Source: Actinomycetota bacterium (GTDB taxonomy: Bacteria > Actinomycetota > Thermoleophilia > Solirubrobacterales > Solirubrobacteraceae). Taken from it: a DNA stretch of 64,000 nucleotides. This document shows positions 54,593 through 63,359 of the stretch, piece after piece. Position 1 is the stretch's first letter, and each line of letters opens with the position of its first letter. Made by a program: the position numbers and the translations under genes. The stretch lies in assembly GCA_018268595.1 (NCBI GenBank), contig JAFDWH010000019.1:158017-222016 (forward strand), given 5' to 3'. The notes below the pieces were generated by a model. That model was not told the DNA's origin, ran no database searches, and worked only from the letters and a program-made list of their open reading frames with translations.

Positions 54593-56660
54593 CGTCGTCG
54601 TACTCGGCGTAGTCCCTCGTCACGCGCACGGCGCGGAAGCCGGCCGCTTCGATCGCCTGCCGGTGTTCGGGCAGCACCTGACCGAGGTACGCGAACACGC
54701 GCGTGCCGCCTTCGCGGCGCAGCGCGGCGAGCGCCTCGCCGAGCTGGCCGACGGCCGGCATCGAGATCATGCTCACGTACGGCGCGACGTTGACGAGCCC
54801 CAGCTCGTACGCGAGCCGGTGGCCCATCGGGATCAGGATCAGCACGCGCTCGCCGCGGCGCGCGTGCGCTTCGGCGACGAAGCGCAGCGCGTCGGTCCGC
54901 TGGATCGGCGAGTTGGGCGGCCCGGCGGTCCTGATGCGGTCGAGCTGCGACCACGGCGTCGGCGTCTGCGCGAGCGAGCAGGCGGCGAGCGCCAGCCCAG
55001 CCAGCACCGCGACCTCCGCGACGCTCGGCCGGCGGCGCTCACGCGCGAGGCCGCGCACGACGACGATCCCCAGCAGCGAGAGCGCGAGCGTCCAGGCGGA
55101 GAAGAGGCTGATCAGCACCTCCGGGTGCGAGCGCCCGGCGAAGTAGCTGCTGGCGCCGAGGCCGAACACGCCGGACCAGGCGAGCATCGCCGTGAGCGTC
55201 CGCTGGTTCGCGCCTCGCACCGCCCGCACGGTCGCCGCCACGAGCGCCGCCGCGAACGTCGCGTACAGCGCGAGGTGGAAGCCGAGCGCCGGCATCGGCA
55301 GCATCGTCACGCCGCCGAGGCCCCACAGTCTCGGGAACGTGAACAGGTAGGAGAAGTGCGGCAGCGCGCCCGCGACCGCGAGCGTCAGCAGTGCCACCAG
55401 CACGACCGCGCCGAGCAGCCCGGCCGCCGCCTCCAGCGCGAGCGCGCCGAGCCGCGGCCACCACGGGCGCGCGTCGGTCCACACGAGCGCGACGAGCGTC
55501 GCGGCGAACGCCGGCATCCCGAAGTCGGGGTTGTTCAGCACGCACAGCCCGGCGGCCAGGAACAGCAGCGCCGCGCGGCGCGGGCGCAGGCGGTCGACGT
55601 GCCGCACGAGCAGCCACGCGAGCACGTACGGCCCGCCGTAGCGCATCGGGAACATGCTGAAGAGGTTCGACGGGCCGTAGCGGTTGGCGGGCGGTCCGAT
55701 CTCCATGAAGAAGCCGGTCGCGACGAACGGCATGAACAGCGCGAGCGCCAGCAGCGAGCTGCGCACGAGCCGGCGCAAGACGGCGTAGACGGCCAGCAGG
55801 CAGAGCGCGGTCGCGCTCACCATCACCGCCACGTACGTGCCCAACGACGCGCCGAAGATGGCCATCACCCCGGCGCTCAGGTAGGGCCAGAGCTGCCCGT
55901 ACTGGGCGTGGAAGTCGACCAGCGGCGCGCGCTGGTCGAGCACCGCGAACGCCTCGTCGAGCCAGAACGACGCGTTCGCGCGCACGCCGAAGTTGGAAGC
56001 GTTGAAGGACGCTTCCGTGTTGATCGAGGTCAGCAGCCACAGGCCGAGGAAGGCGCCGACGAGCGCGAACGCGATCAGCCGGCGGCGGGGCGTCTCGCGC
56101 GTGAGCGCCGCGATCCGCGCGACGAGCGGCGCGCGCCGCAGCGCGAGCGCGGCGGCGAGCGTCAACAGCGCCGCGACGACGAGCGTCGGCGCGGTGAAGT
56201 AGACGCGCCTGAACGGCGCGCCGCCGGAGAAGCTTTCGTCGTAGACGTGGCGCTCCTGCGCGATCAGCGCGGTCAGCACGAATGCGCCGAGCAGCACCTG
56301 GCTGGCCTGCACCAGCAGCGCGACGGTCCCCGCCCGCAGCGGCAGCGCGCGCCCGCGCAGCCACGCGACGAGCCCCGACAGCGCGACCGGGCCGGCGAGC
56401 GCGATCAGGAAGCGCGCCTGCTCGGTCGGCTCCGGGCGGATCGCGAGCGTCGGCGTGGCGGTCGGCCAGAACGCTATGTCCGGGGTGGGGAACAGCAGCC
56501 TGCCGAGCGGCGGGCCGAGCAGCACGATCGCCGCGAGCAGCACGAGCGCGCACGGCGGCGCGAGCAGCCAGGCCAGCTCGGCGGGTGCGACCTCGGCGCG
56601 TGCGGGCGCGACCGCGCGCGTGTCCGCACGCACCCCCAGCGTGCGATCCCCCTTCGACAC
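54573..56660 (-). CDS. polytopic membrane protein, GT-C-like, paralog of 60127
   Basis: 695 residues from GTG. Thirteen or more helices. Hallmarks: FWLDEAFAVLDQRAPLVDFHA, HAQYGQLWPYLSAG, RYGPSNLFSMFP, RSHPEVLISLFSAWTLAL, AQTPTPWSQLDR, and a C-terminal soluble domain. The acidic pair in WLDEA and the large first loop fit a GT-C glycosyltransferase; direct proof is lacking. TAGACT 6 bases before the GTG suggests a leaderless transcript. Its gene convergently overlaps 53294 by 20 bases. Confidence 0.75.
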   Translation of the reverse strand: MSKGDRTLGVRADTRAVAPARAEVAPAELAWLLAPPCALVLLAAIVLLGPPLGRLLFPTPDIAFWPTATPTLAIRPEPTEQARFLIALAGPVALSGLVAWLRGRALPLRAGTVALLVQASQVLLGAFVLTALIAQERHVYDESFSGGAPFRRVYFTAPTLVVAALLTLAAALALRRAPLVARIAALTRETPRRRLIAFALVGAFLGLWLLTSINTEASFNASNFGVRANASFWLDEAFAVLDQRAPLVDFHAQYGQLWPYLSAGVMAIFGASLGTYVAVMVSATALCLLAVYAVLRRLVRSSLLALALFMPFVATGFFMEIGPPANRYGPSNLFSMFPMRYGGPYVLAWLLVRHVDRLRPRRAALLFLAAGLCVLNNPDFGMPAFAATLVALVWTDARPWWPRLGALALEAAAGLLGAVVLVALLTLAVAGALPHFSYLFTFPRLWGLGGVTMLPMPALGFHLALYATFAAALVAATVRAVRGANQRTLTAMLAWSGVFGLGASSYFAGRSHPEVLISLFSAWTLALSLLGIVVVRGLARERRRPSVAEVAVLAGLALAACSLAQTPTPWSQLDRIRTAGPPNSPIQRTDALRFVAEAHARRGERVLILIPMGHRLAYELGLVNVAPYVSMISMPAVGQLGEALAALRREGGTRVFAYLGQVLPEHRQAIEAAGFRAVRVTRDYAEYDDVTRAGR

Positions 56661-56666
56661 CGGCGC

Positions 56667-56672
56667 AGTCTA
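56667..56672 (-). promoter_or_regulatory. leaderless -10 box (TAGACT) of the GT-C-like gene
   Basis: Minus-strand TAGACT ends 6 bases before GTG 56660. Confidence 0.5.
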
Positions 56673-56740
56673 CCGCCGGCCGCCGCGCGCCACGACGGCT
56701 GGCGGCGCGCGCCGGGGCCGGCCCGCGCCGCCCCCATCGC

Positions 56741-56746
56741 TATCGT
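56741..56746 (+). promoter_or_regulatory. leaderless -10 box (TATCGT) of pcrA
   Basis: TATCGT ends 11 bases before ATG 56758. Confidence 0.55.
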
Positions 56747-56757
56747 CGGATCCGCCG

Positions 56758-59700
56758 ATGGAAGCCGCCTTCCCGCGTGACACCGACGCCGAGCTGGACC
56801 GCCTGCTGGGGGGCTTGAACGAGCCGCAGCGGGCCGCCGTGCTGCACGGCGAGGGTCCGCTGCTGATCCTCGCCGGGGCCGGCTCCGGCAAGACGCGCGT
56901 GCTGACGCACCGGATCGCCTACCTGCTCGCGACCGGGCAGGCACGGCCGGACGAGATCCTCGCGATCACGTTCACGAACAAGGCCGCGCAGGAGATGCGC
57001 GAGCGCGTCGAGCTGCTGGTCGGGGCGCGCACGCGCGCGATGTGGCTGATGACGTTCCATGCCGCCTGCGCGCGGATGCTGCGGGCGGACGCGCACCGGC
57101 TCGGCTACACGCGCCAGTTCACGATCTACGACCAGGCCGACGCGCGCCGGCTCGTCAAGCGCTGCATCGAGGAGTTGGACGTCGATCCGAAGCGGTTCAC
57201 GCCGGGCGCGATCCACCACGAGATCTCGGACGCGAAGAACAAGCTGCGCGACGCCGAGTCGTACGGGCAGATGATCGGCTCCTACTTCGAGCAGACGGTC
57301 GCCGACGTCTACAAGCTGTACGAGTCCGAGCTGCACCGCATGAACGCGATGGACTTCGACGACCTGCTCGTGCGCGCGGTCAACGTGATGGAGCTGTTCC
57401 CCGAGGTCCGCGAGCGCTACGCCAGCGCCTTCCGCCACGTGCTGGTCGACGAGTACCAGGACACGAACCACGCCCAGTACCGCTGGCTGCAGCTGATCGC
57501 CGGCGAGCACAGAAACATCGCGGTCGTCGGCGACGACGACCAGTGCCTCGTCGAGGGCACGCGCGTGACGATGGGGGATGGCACGTCGCGCCCGATCGAG
57601 CACGTCGCCGTCGGCGACGAGGTCCTCTCCTGCCACGGCAGCGGCGACATGCGCCCCGCGCGCGTGCTGCGCACCCACCGCTCCGAGCGCGCCGCCGGCG
57701 TCCGCATCGCCTTGCGCAGCGGCCGCGAGCTGGTCAGCACGCCGGAGCACACGCATTTCGCCGGGTACCGGCTGGGCACGACGCCGCAGCAGCACATGAC
57801 GTACCTGATGGTGCGCCGCGACAGAGGCTTCCGCGTGGGCATGTCCCGCACGTACACGAGAGGACAGAGCCGGCCGGCGGTCGGCGTCGCGCTCCGCTCC
57901 CGCCAGGAGCACGCCGACGCCGCCTGGGTCGTCGGGACGCACGACCGCGAGGCGCACGCGCGCGCACATGAGACGCGCCTGTCGCTCAGATACGGGCTTC
58001 CGACGATCCCGTTCGTCGCGCGGCGCAACGGAAGGGACAACGGGCTCGTGGCCGATCAGAGCCTGCTCGACGAGGTGTTCGGCTCGTTCGACACGGCGCG
58101 CGCCGGTTTCTCACTCCTGGCGGACGAGGGGCTGGACGTCGAGCGCCCGCACTTCGCGTCTCGCTCGCACGAGGGTCGACGTCGTGTCGTGAGCGTGACG
58201 CTGTGCGCGGACCGGCGCGGTCGTACGCCGATGCATCTCGTGGCGATCGGCGGTCGCGACGAGGAGGCGCGCGCGGCGCTGCAGCGTGCCGGTCTGAACG
58301 TCCGGCCGGCGAAACGGGGATCGGCTAGCTGGCGGTACGAGTCGTGTTTCCGGGACTTCGAGGCCGTCATGGACGTCGTGGCCCGCATCCGCGAGACGCT
58401 GCCGGAGGTCCATGTGCGCTGCCAAGCCCGGCTCGGCGCCCAGGGACAGATGGCGGAGCGCAACACGCTGCCGTTCCTGCCGGCAGGATCGGTCAGACCC
58501 GGGATGGCGCTCTTCACCGCCGACGGCGACTACGACGTCGTGGAGACGGTCGAGCGGATCGAGCTGGACCGCCCGGTCCACGACCTCGACGTCGAGGGGA
58601 CGCACAACTTCGTCGCGAACGGCGTGATCACGCACAACTCGATCTACGGCTTCCGCGGCGCCGACGTGCGCAACATCCTCGACTTCGAGGACGACTTCCC
58701 CGACGCGCAGGTCGTCAAGCTGGAGCAGAACTACCGCTCGACGCAGACGATCCTCGACGCCGCCAACGCGGTGATCGGCCACAACCGCGGGCGCATGGGC
58801 AAGGCGCTGTGGACCGACGTCGGCACGGGCGACCCGATCAAGGTGCGCGAGCTGGAGGACGAGCACGCCGAGGCGCGCTTCGTCGCCGGCGAGATCGAGC
58901 GGCTCGTCGACGAGGGCACCTCGCGCAACGAGATCGCCGTCTTCTACCGCACGAACGCGCAGTCGCGCGTGCTGGAGGACACGCTCGTGCGCGCGCAGAT
59001 CGGCTACCAGGTGATCGGCGGCACGAAGTTCTACGAGCGCGCCGAGATCAAGGACGCGGTCGCCTACCTGACGGCGCTCGTGAACCCGCAGGACGTCGTC
59101 GCGTTCGGGCGCATCGTCAACTCGCCGCGGCGCGGGATCGGCGCGACCTCGTTCTCGCGCGTGGTCGGCTGGGCCAACACTGCCGGGATCACGGTGTGGG
59201 ACGCGGCCGCCGACCCCGAGTCGGTCCCCGGCCTCGGCACCGCTGCGGTCAAGGCGTTCCACCGCTTCATGGGCACGATGAGAGTGCTGCGCGAGCGGGC
59301 CGAGGGCGGCGCGCCGATCGCGGCGCTGCTGAACGAGCTGCTGCGCGAGACCGGCTACCTCGACGCGCTCGAGGCGGAGCGCACGATCGAGGCGCAGGGC
59401 CGCATGGAGAACCTCGAGGAGCTGGTCAACGTCGCGGCGGAGTACGACTCGGCGCTCGGCTCGGCCGAGGGCGGCGAGGACGAGGGGGAGCCGCCCTCGC
59501 TCGCCGGCTTCCTGCAGCAGATCGCGCTCGTCGCCGACGCGGACGCGCGCCAGGACGACGAGGGCCTCGTGACGCTGATGACGCTGCACAACGCGAAGGG
59601 GCTCGAGTACCCGATCGTCTTCATGATCGGCTGCGAGGAGGGCGTCTTCCCGCACACGCGCGCGCTCGACGAGGGCGGTCTGGAGGAGGAGCGCCGGCTC

Positions 59701-60117
59701 GCCTACGTCGGCATCACGCGCGCCGAGCGCGACCTCTACGTCACCTACGCGCGCACGCGCGCGGTCTTCGGCGCGCGCTCGTACGGCGCCCGCAGCCGCT
59801 TCCTCGAGGAGATCCCGCTCGCGCTGACGGACCGCCCGGCGCGCCCGGCGCTCGGCGTCGGCGGCGTGCGCGACCGCGCGGTCGCGTGGGGGGGCGGTCC
59901 GCTCGGCGGCGGGGGCGGCGGCGAGGTCGCCTGGGAGCGCGGGCGCGGGGAGGAGGCGGCCGCCGCCTTCCGCCTCGGCGAGGACGTCGCGCACCCGGCC
60001 TTCGGCGAGGGCGTCGTGACCGGCGTCGAGGCCGGCGGGATCGTCGTGATCCGCTTCAGTCGCGACGGCTCCGAGCGCAAGCTCGTGGCGGATCTGGCGC
60101 CGCTGACGCGCCGGTGA
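56758..60117 (+). CDS. pcrA: ATP-dependent DNA helicase PcrA/UvrD with intein
   Basis: 1119 residues; 754 after removing the intein (residues 263-627). Extein motifs: Walker A ILAGAGSGKTRVLTHR, Ia ITFTNKAAQEM, TFHAACARMLR, II LVDEYQDTN, III VVGDDDQ|SIYGFRGA (interrupted), IV QNYRSTQTIL, V LMTLHNAKGLEYPIVF, VI RLAYVGITRAERDLYV. A tudor-like C-terminus (DVAHPAFGEGVVTGVEAGGI) matches the RNA-polymerase-binding end of PcrA. Unwinds DNA 3'-5' in repair and replication-transcription conflicts. Confidence 0.97.
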   Translation: MEAAFPRDTDAELDRLLGGLNEPQRAAVLHGEGPLLILAGAGSGKTRVLTHRIAYLLATGQARPDEILAITFTNKAAQEMRERVELLVGARTRAMWLMTFHAACARMLRADAHRLGYTRQFTIYDQADARRLVKRCIEELDVDPKRFTPGAIHHEISDAKNKLRDAESYGQMIGSYFEQTVADVYKLYESELHRMNAMDFDDLLVRAVNVMELFPEVRERYASAFRHVLVDEYQDTNHAQYRWLQLIAGEHRNIAVVGDDDQCLVEGTRVTMGDGTSRPIEHVAVGDEVLSCHGSGDMRPARVLRTHRSERAAGVRIALRSGRELVSTPEHTHFAGYRLGTTPQQHMTYLMVRRDRGFRVGMSRTYTRGQSRPAVGVALRSRQEHADAAWVVGTHDREAHARAHETRLSLRYGLPTIPFVARRNGRDNGLVADQSLLDEVFGSFDTARAGFSLLADEGLDVERPHFASRSHEGRRRVVSVTLCADRRGRTPMHLVAIGGRDEEARAALQRAGLNVRPAKRGSASWRYESCFRDFEAVMDVVARIRETLPEVHVRCQARLGAQGQMAERNTLPFLPAGSVRPGMALFTADGDYDVVETVERIELDRPVHDLDVEGTHNFVANGVITHNSIYGFRGADVRNILDFEDDFPDAQVVKLEQNYRSTQTILDAANAVIGHNRGRMGKALWTDVGTGDPIKVRELEDEHAEARFVAGEIERLVDEGTSRNEIAVFYRTNAQSRVLEDTLVRAQIGYQVIGGTKFYERAEIKDAVAYLTALVNPQDVVAFGRIVNSPRRGIGATSFSRVVGWANTAGITVWDAAADPESVPGLGTAAVKAFHRFMGTMRVLRERAEGGAPIAALLNELLRETGYLDALEAERTIEAQGRMENLEELVNVAAEYDSALGSAEGGEDEGEPPSLAGFLQQIALVADADARQDDEGLVTLMTLHNAKGLEYPIVFMIGCEEGVFPHTRALDEGGLEEERRLAYVGITRAERDLYVTYARTRAVFGARSYGARSRFLEEIPLALTDRPARPALGVGGVRDRAVAWGGGPLGGGGGGEVAWERGRGEEAAAAFRLGEDVAHPAFGEGVVTGVEAGGIVVIRFSRDGSERKLVADLAPLTRR
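57544..58638 (+). mobile_element. intein in PcrA helicase motif III
   Basis: 365 residues inserted between the Gln and Ser of GDDDQ|SIYG. Block A is CLVEGTRVTMGDGTSRPIEH; block B has the TPEH motif (STPEHTHF). The C-terminal blocks are VHDLDVEGTHNFVANGV and ITHN, with Ser as the +1 residue. Splicing residues Cys1, TxxH, His-Asn and Ser+1 are intact, so splicing is likely. The central 200 residues (ending in YGLPTIPFVARR, LVADQSLLDEVFGS, HFASRSHEGRRR) could be a homing-endonuclease remnant; no clear LAGLIDADG pair is seen. Confidence 0.95.
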
Positions 60118-60126
60118 GGCGGACGC

Positions 60127-62178
60127 TCAGCCGCCGGCCGCCTGCGTGTCTTCGAATATCACCAGTGCGGCTTCGGAAGCGAAGCCGACCGCTCGGAAGC
60201 CGGCGGCCTGGAGCTGCGCGACTTCTTCCGGCGAGATGCTGCCTTCCTGTACGAAGACTCTCGACCCCCGGGCAGCGCGCAGGGCGGCGATCGTGTCGGC
60301 GAGCTGCCGCGGCGCGATGAAGCGCGTGTCGGAGTACGGCGCCACGTCGTCGATCCCTACGTCGTAGGCGAGCCGATGACCGACCGGAGCCAGGATCGCC
60401 ACCGGCTCGTCGGGGCTTGTCTCACGTGCGAGCGCCTGCTCCTGCGCGACGTTGTGAAGGACCGGCTGTGGACTAGGACGGCCCAGGCGGTCGACCTGCG
60501 ACCAGGGCGTGGGCGTCTGGGCGATCGAGCAGACCGCAAGCCCGTACCCGAAGAACACCGCAAGCTGCACGCCCGAGGGGCGCCAACGGGGTGACGCCGC
60601 AGCGCTGCGCACGATGGCGACGAGCAAGAGCCCGAGCGCGAGCGTCCACGCGGAGAACAACGCGATCAGCACTTCCGGATGCGAGCGCCCGACGAAGTAG
60701 CCGCCCGCGCCGAGTCCGAACGTGCCGATCCAGATGAGCGCGGCGATCAGCCTCGGGTCGTGGCCGCGTGTGCGCCAGACGGCAGCGGTCGCGATCGCGG
60801 CGACAAACGTTGCGAACAGCGCCACATGCAGTCCGAGCGGCCGCATCGGCATCATTCCGAAGCCCTCGATCCCGAACATGCGCACGAACGTGAGCGCCAG
60901 GCCGAAGTGCGGAAGTGATCCGGCGACCGCGAGCGTGAGCGCGGCGACGGCGGCGACGGAGCCGAGCAGGCCGAGCGCAACGTCGCGGGCAAGGTGACCG
61001 GCGCTCTGCCGCGAGAGCGGCCAGTCGGTGAGCGCGAACGCCGCGACTGTCGCGAGGAGGCAGGGCACGCCGAACTCGACGTTGTTGATCGTCGCGAGGC
61101 CGCCGAGCAGGAACAGCAATGCACGATGGCGCGGGCGGGCTCCGTCCAAGTGGCGCACGAGCAGCCAGAGGAGCACGTATGGCGCCCCGTAGCGCAGCGG
61201 GAAGAGGCTGAACAGGTTCGCGGGGCTATAGCGGTTGTCGAGTGACCCGGCCTGATGGAAGAAGCTCGTGGCGACGAACGGCACGAAGAGCGCGAGTGCG
61301 GCGAGCGAGCTCAGCGTCAGGCGTCGCAGCACGGCGAAGACGGCGAGCATGGCGGCGGCGGTCCCGGCGAGCAGCGTGGCGAGGAAGACGCTGACGGACG
61401 TGCCGAGCAGCGCCATCGCGCCGGCGCTGGCGTAGGGCCAGAGCTGCGCGTACTGCGCATGCAGATGGACGAGCGGGCCTTGCCCGTCCAGCACCGACAT
61501 CGCTTCGTCGAGCCAGATGCTGACGTTGGCGCCGACCACGCCGGCCGCAGCGCCAATAGTCGCGTCGGAGTTGACCGCCGTCAGCAGCCACATGGTGACT
61601 GTCAGGACCGCGAGCGTCAGTGCGGCGCGCCGACGCACGGGCGCCTCGCGCAACAGCCCCACGGTGCGCGCGAACGCCGCTGGACGGGACAGCACGGCGG
61701 TAATCGCTGCTGTGATCGCGACGGCAACGACTAGGGTCGCCGGCGTGAAGTAGCCGCGGCGGGTGATCGGGCCCTTCCAAGGGTCCAGCAGCGCGGTGTG
61801 CTGGATCCAGACGCACACGGTCATCAGCGCGATGAGGAGCGCTTGGACGGCCCGTACGAGGATCGCCGTCGTGCGCGGGGGCGCCTTGATGGAGCGTCTG
61901 ACGCTGACGAGCACGGCGCCCGCGAGCAGGACTGGGCCGAGGAGGGCGATCAGATAGCGGGCGTGCTCGGTCGGCTCCGGGAGAACTGCCGGCAGTGCGT
62001 GTGGGAAGAAGATCACGCCTTGCGGCGCGAACACTGCTCTGCCGAGCGGCGGGCCGAGCAGCAACATAGCGGCGAGCACGAGCAGCGTGCAGGGGAGCAG
62101 CGCCAGCCACGCCACCTCGACGGGCGTGCAGACCGCTGTGTCGCGACGCGACGCGTGGCTGGCGGACGCGGTCGCCAT
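60127..62178 (-). CDS. polytopic membrane protein, GT-C-like, paralog of 54573
   Basis: 683 residues. Same architecture and blocks as 54573: SIWLDEAMSVLDGQGPLVHL, HAQYAQLWPYASAGAMAL, RYSPANLFSLFPLRYG, GRSHPEVLIALFSAWTLALG, AQTPTPWSQVDR, and a C-terminal soluble end. Codon use is visibly less GC-biased than in 54573, so the copies have different histories. Function unknown; the acidic pair in WLDEA again fits GT-C. Convergent with pcrA, 9 bases between stops. Confidence 0.72.
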   Translation of the reverse strand: MATASASHASRRDTAVCTPVEVAWLALLPCTLLVLAAMLLLGPPLGRAVFAPQGVIFFPHALPAVLPEPTEHARYLIALLGPVLLAGAVLVSVRRSIKAPPRTTAILVRAVQALLIALMTVCVWIQHTALLDPWKGPITRRGYFTPATLVVAVAITAAITAVLSRPAAFARTVGLLREAPVRRRAALTLAVLTVTMWLLTAVNSDATIGAAAGVVGANVSIWLDEAMSVLDGQGPLVHLHAQYAQLWPYASAGAMALLGTSVSVFLATLLAGTAAAMLAVFAVLRRLTLSSLAALALFVPFVATSFFHQAGSLDNRYSPANLFSLFPLRYGAPYVLLWLLVRHLDGARPRHRALLFLLGGLATINNVEFGVPCLLATVAAFALTDWPLSRQSAGHLARDVALGLLGSVAAVAALTLAVAGSLPHFGLALTFVRMFGIEGFGMMPMRPLGLHVALFATFVAAIATAAVWRTRGHDPRLIAALIWIGTFGLGAGGYFVGRSHPEVLIALFSAWTLALGLLLVAIVRSAAASPRWRPSGVQLAVFFGYGLAVCSIAQTPTPWSQVDRLGRPSPQPVLHNVAQEQALARETSPDEPVAILAPVGHRLAYDVGIDDVAPYSDTRFIAPRQLADTIAALRAARGSRVFVQEGSISPEEVAQLQAAGFRAVGFASEAALVIFEDTQAAGG

Positions 62179-62317
62179 CAGCGGGCTGCACCGTCCGTCG
62201 TCGTGTCGACGAAGGCTCCGGCGCGCCGGCCGATCGCCAGCTCGCGTCGCAGCGGACGCCGAGCGGCACGAGCGTCAACGCACAGCGCCACGACGTGTCT
62301 TCCCCCTCGCAGACACC

Positions 62318-62360
62318 ACGAGTCAGAATACCAATTCTTAGATGCTCAATTCACAGAGAA
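62318..62360. promoter_or_regulatory. AT-rich island with inverted repeat, probable promoter of 60127
   Basis: Unusually AT-rich for this DNA. AGAAT (62325-62329) and ATTCT (62334-62338) form an inverted repeat around ACCA. On the minus strand TATTCT could serve as -10 for the 60127 gene, leaving a leader of about 140 bases. The rest of the gap 62179-62419 shows no gene. Confidence 0.45.
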
Positions 62361-62403
62361 GATGGCAAGTGCCTCTCCCGCCGGGAGCGTCGCGCGCCGC
62401 CGC

Positions 62404-62409
62404 TAGCAT
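62404..62409 (+). promoter_or_regulatory. leaderless -10 box (TAGCAT) of folD
   Basis: TAGCAT ends 10 bases before ATG 62420; supports this start over the in-frame ATG at 62342. Confidence 0.6.
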
Positions 62410-62419
62410 CCGCCGCCGC

Positions 62420-63274
62420 ATGGCAGCCACCCTCATCGACGGCAGAGCGATCGCGCAGGACGTGCGTGCGCAGGTCGCGCGCGATGTCGCCGGCTTCACG
62501 GCGCAGACGGGCGTCGCGCCCGGCCTCGCGACGGTGCTGGTCGGCGACGACCCGGCCTCGGCCGTCTACGTCGCCAACAAGCGCAGAGCATGCGCCGAGG
62601 CGGGAATCGCCGACCTCCACCGCCACCTGCCGGCGAGCGCCTCCGCGGCCGAGGTGACCGCGTTGCTGCTCGCGCTCAACGAGGACCCCGCCTGCCACGG
62701 CATCCTGCTCCAGCGCCCGCTGCCCGACGGCCTCGACGACGCCGCGCTCAGCGCGCTGATCGCGCCCGACAAGGACGTCGACGGGCTCACGCCGATCTCC
62801 GCCGGGCGCCTGATGCAGGGCGCGCCGGGCCTGCGGCCGTGCACGCCGGTCGGCGTGGTCGAGCTGCTCGACCGTCACCACGTGCCGCTGGAGGGCGCCG
62901 AGGTGGTGATCGTCGGACGCTCCGACCTCGTCGGCAAGCCGGTCGCGCATCTGCTGCTCCAGCGCAACGCGACCGTCACGATCTGCCACTCGCGCACGCG
63001 CGACCTGCCCGCCGTGTGCGCCCGCGCCGACGTGCTCGTCGCAGCCGTCGGCGTGCCCCGGCTGCTCGGCGCCGACGCCGTCAAGCCGGGCGCCGCCGTG
63101 ATCGACGTCGGCATGAACCGCCTGCCCGAGGGGCTGTGCGGCGACGTCGACTTCGACGCCGTCCGCGCGGTCGCCGGGCTGCTCACGCCGGTGCCGGGCG
63201 GGGTCGGCCCGATGACGATCGCGATGCTGCTGCGCAACACGCTCGAAGCGGCGCGGCTGCAGGCGGCGCGGTAA
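62420..63274 (+). CDS. folD: methylenetetrahydrofolate dehydrogenase / cyclohydrolase
   Basis: 284 residues. Catalytic YVANKRRACAEAGI (Tyr and Lys), GILLQRPLPDG, PDKDVDGLTP, the NADP loop VIVGRSDLVGKPVAHLL, and the C-terminal TPVPGGVGPMTIAMLL are conserved. Interconverts methylene-, methenyl- and formyl-tetrahydrofolate. The active-site lysine and the dimer loop are intact. Stands alone with a leaderless promoter. Confidence 0.97.
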   Translation: MAATLIDGRAIAQDVRAQVARDVAGFTAQTGVAPGLATVLVGDDPASAVYVANKRRACAEAGIADLHRHLPASASAAEVTALLLALNEDPACHGILLQRPLPDGLDDAALSALIAPDKDVDGLTPISAGRLMQGAPGLRPCTPVGVVELLDRHHVPLEGAEVVIVGRSDLVGKPVAHLLLQRNATVTICHSRTRDLPAVCARADVLVAAVGVPRLLGADAVKPGAAVIDVGMNRLPEGLCGDVDFDAVRAVAGLLTPVPGGVGPMTIAMLLRNTLEAARLQAAR

Positions 63275-63359
63275 CCGCCGCCACGGTCGTTACGGTTGAC
63301 ACGAACCAGTCCGCGTGGCACCCGGTCGCGCGGGCGCGACGGTCCGTAAGGAGGTTGGC

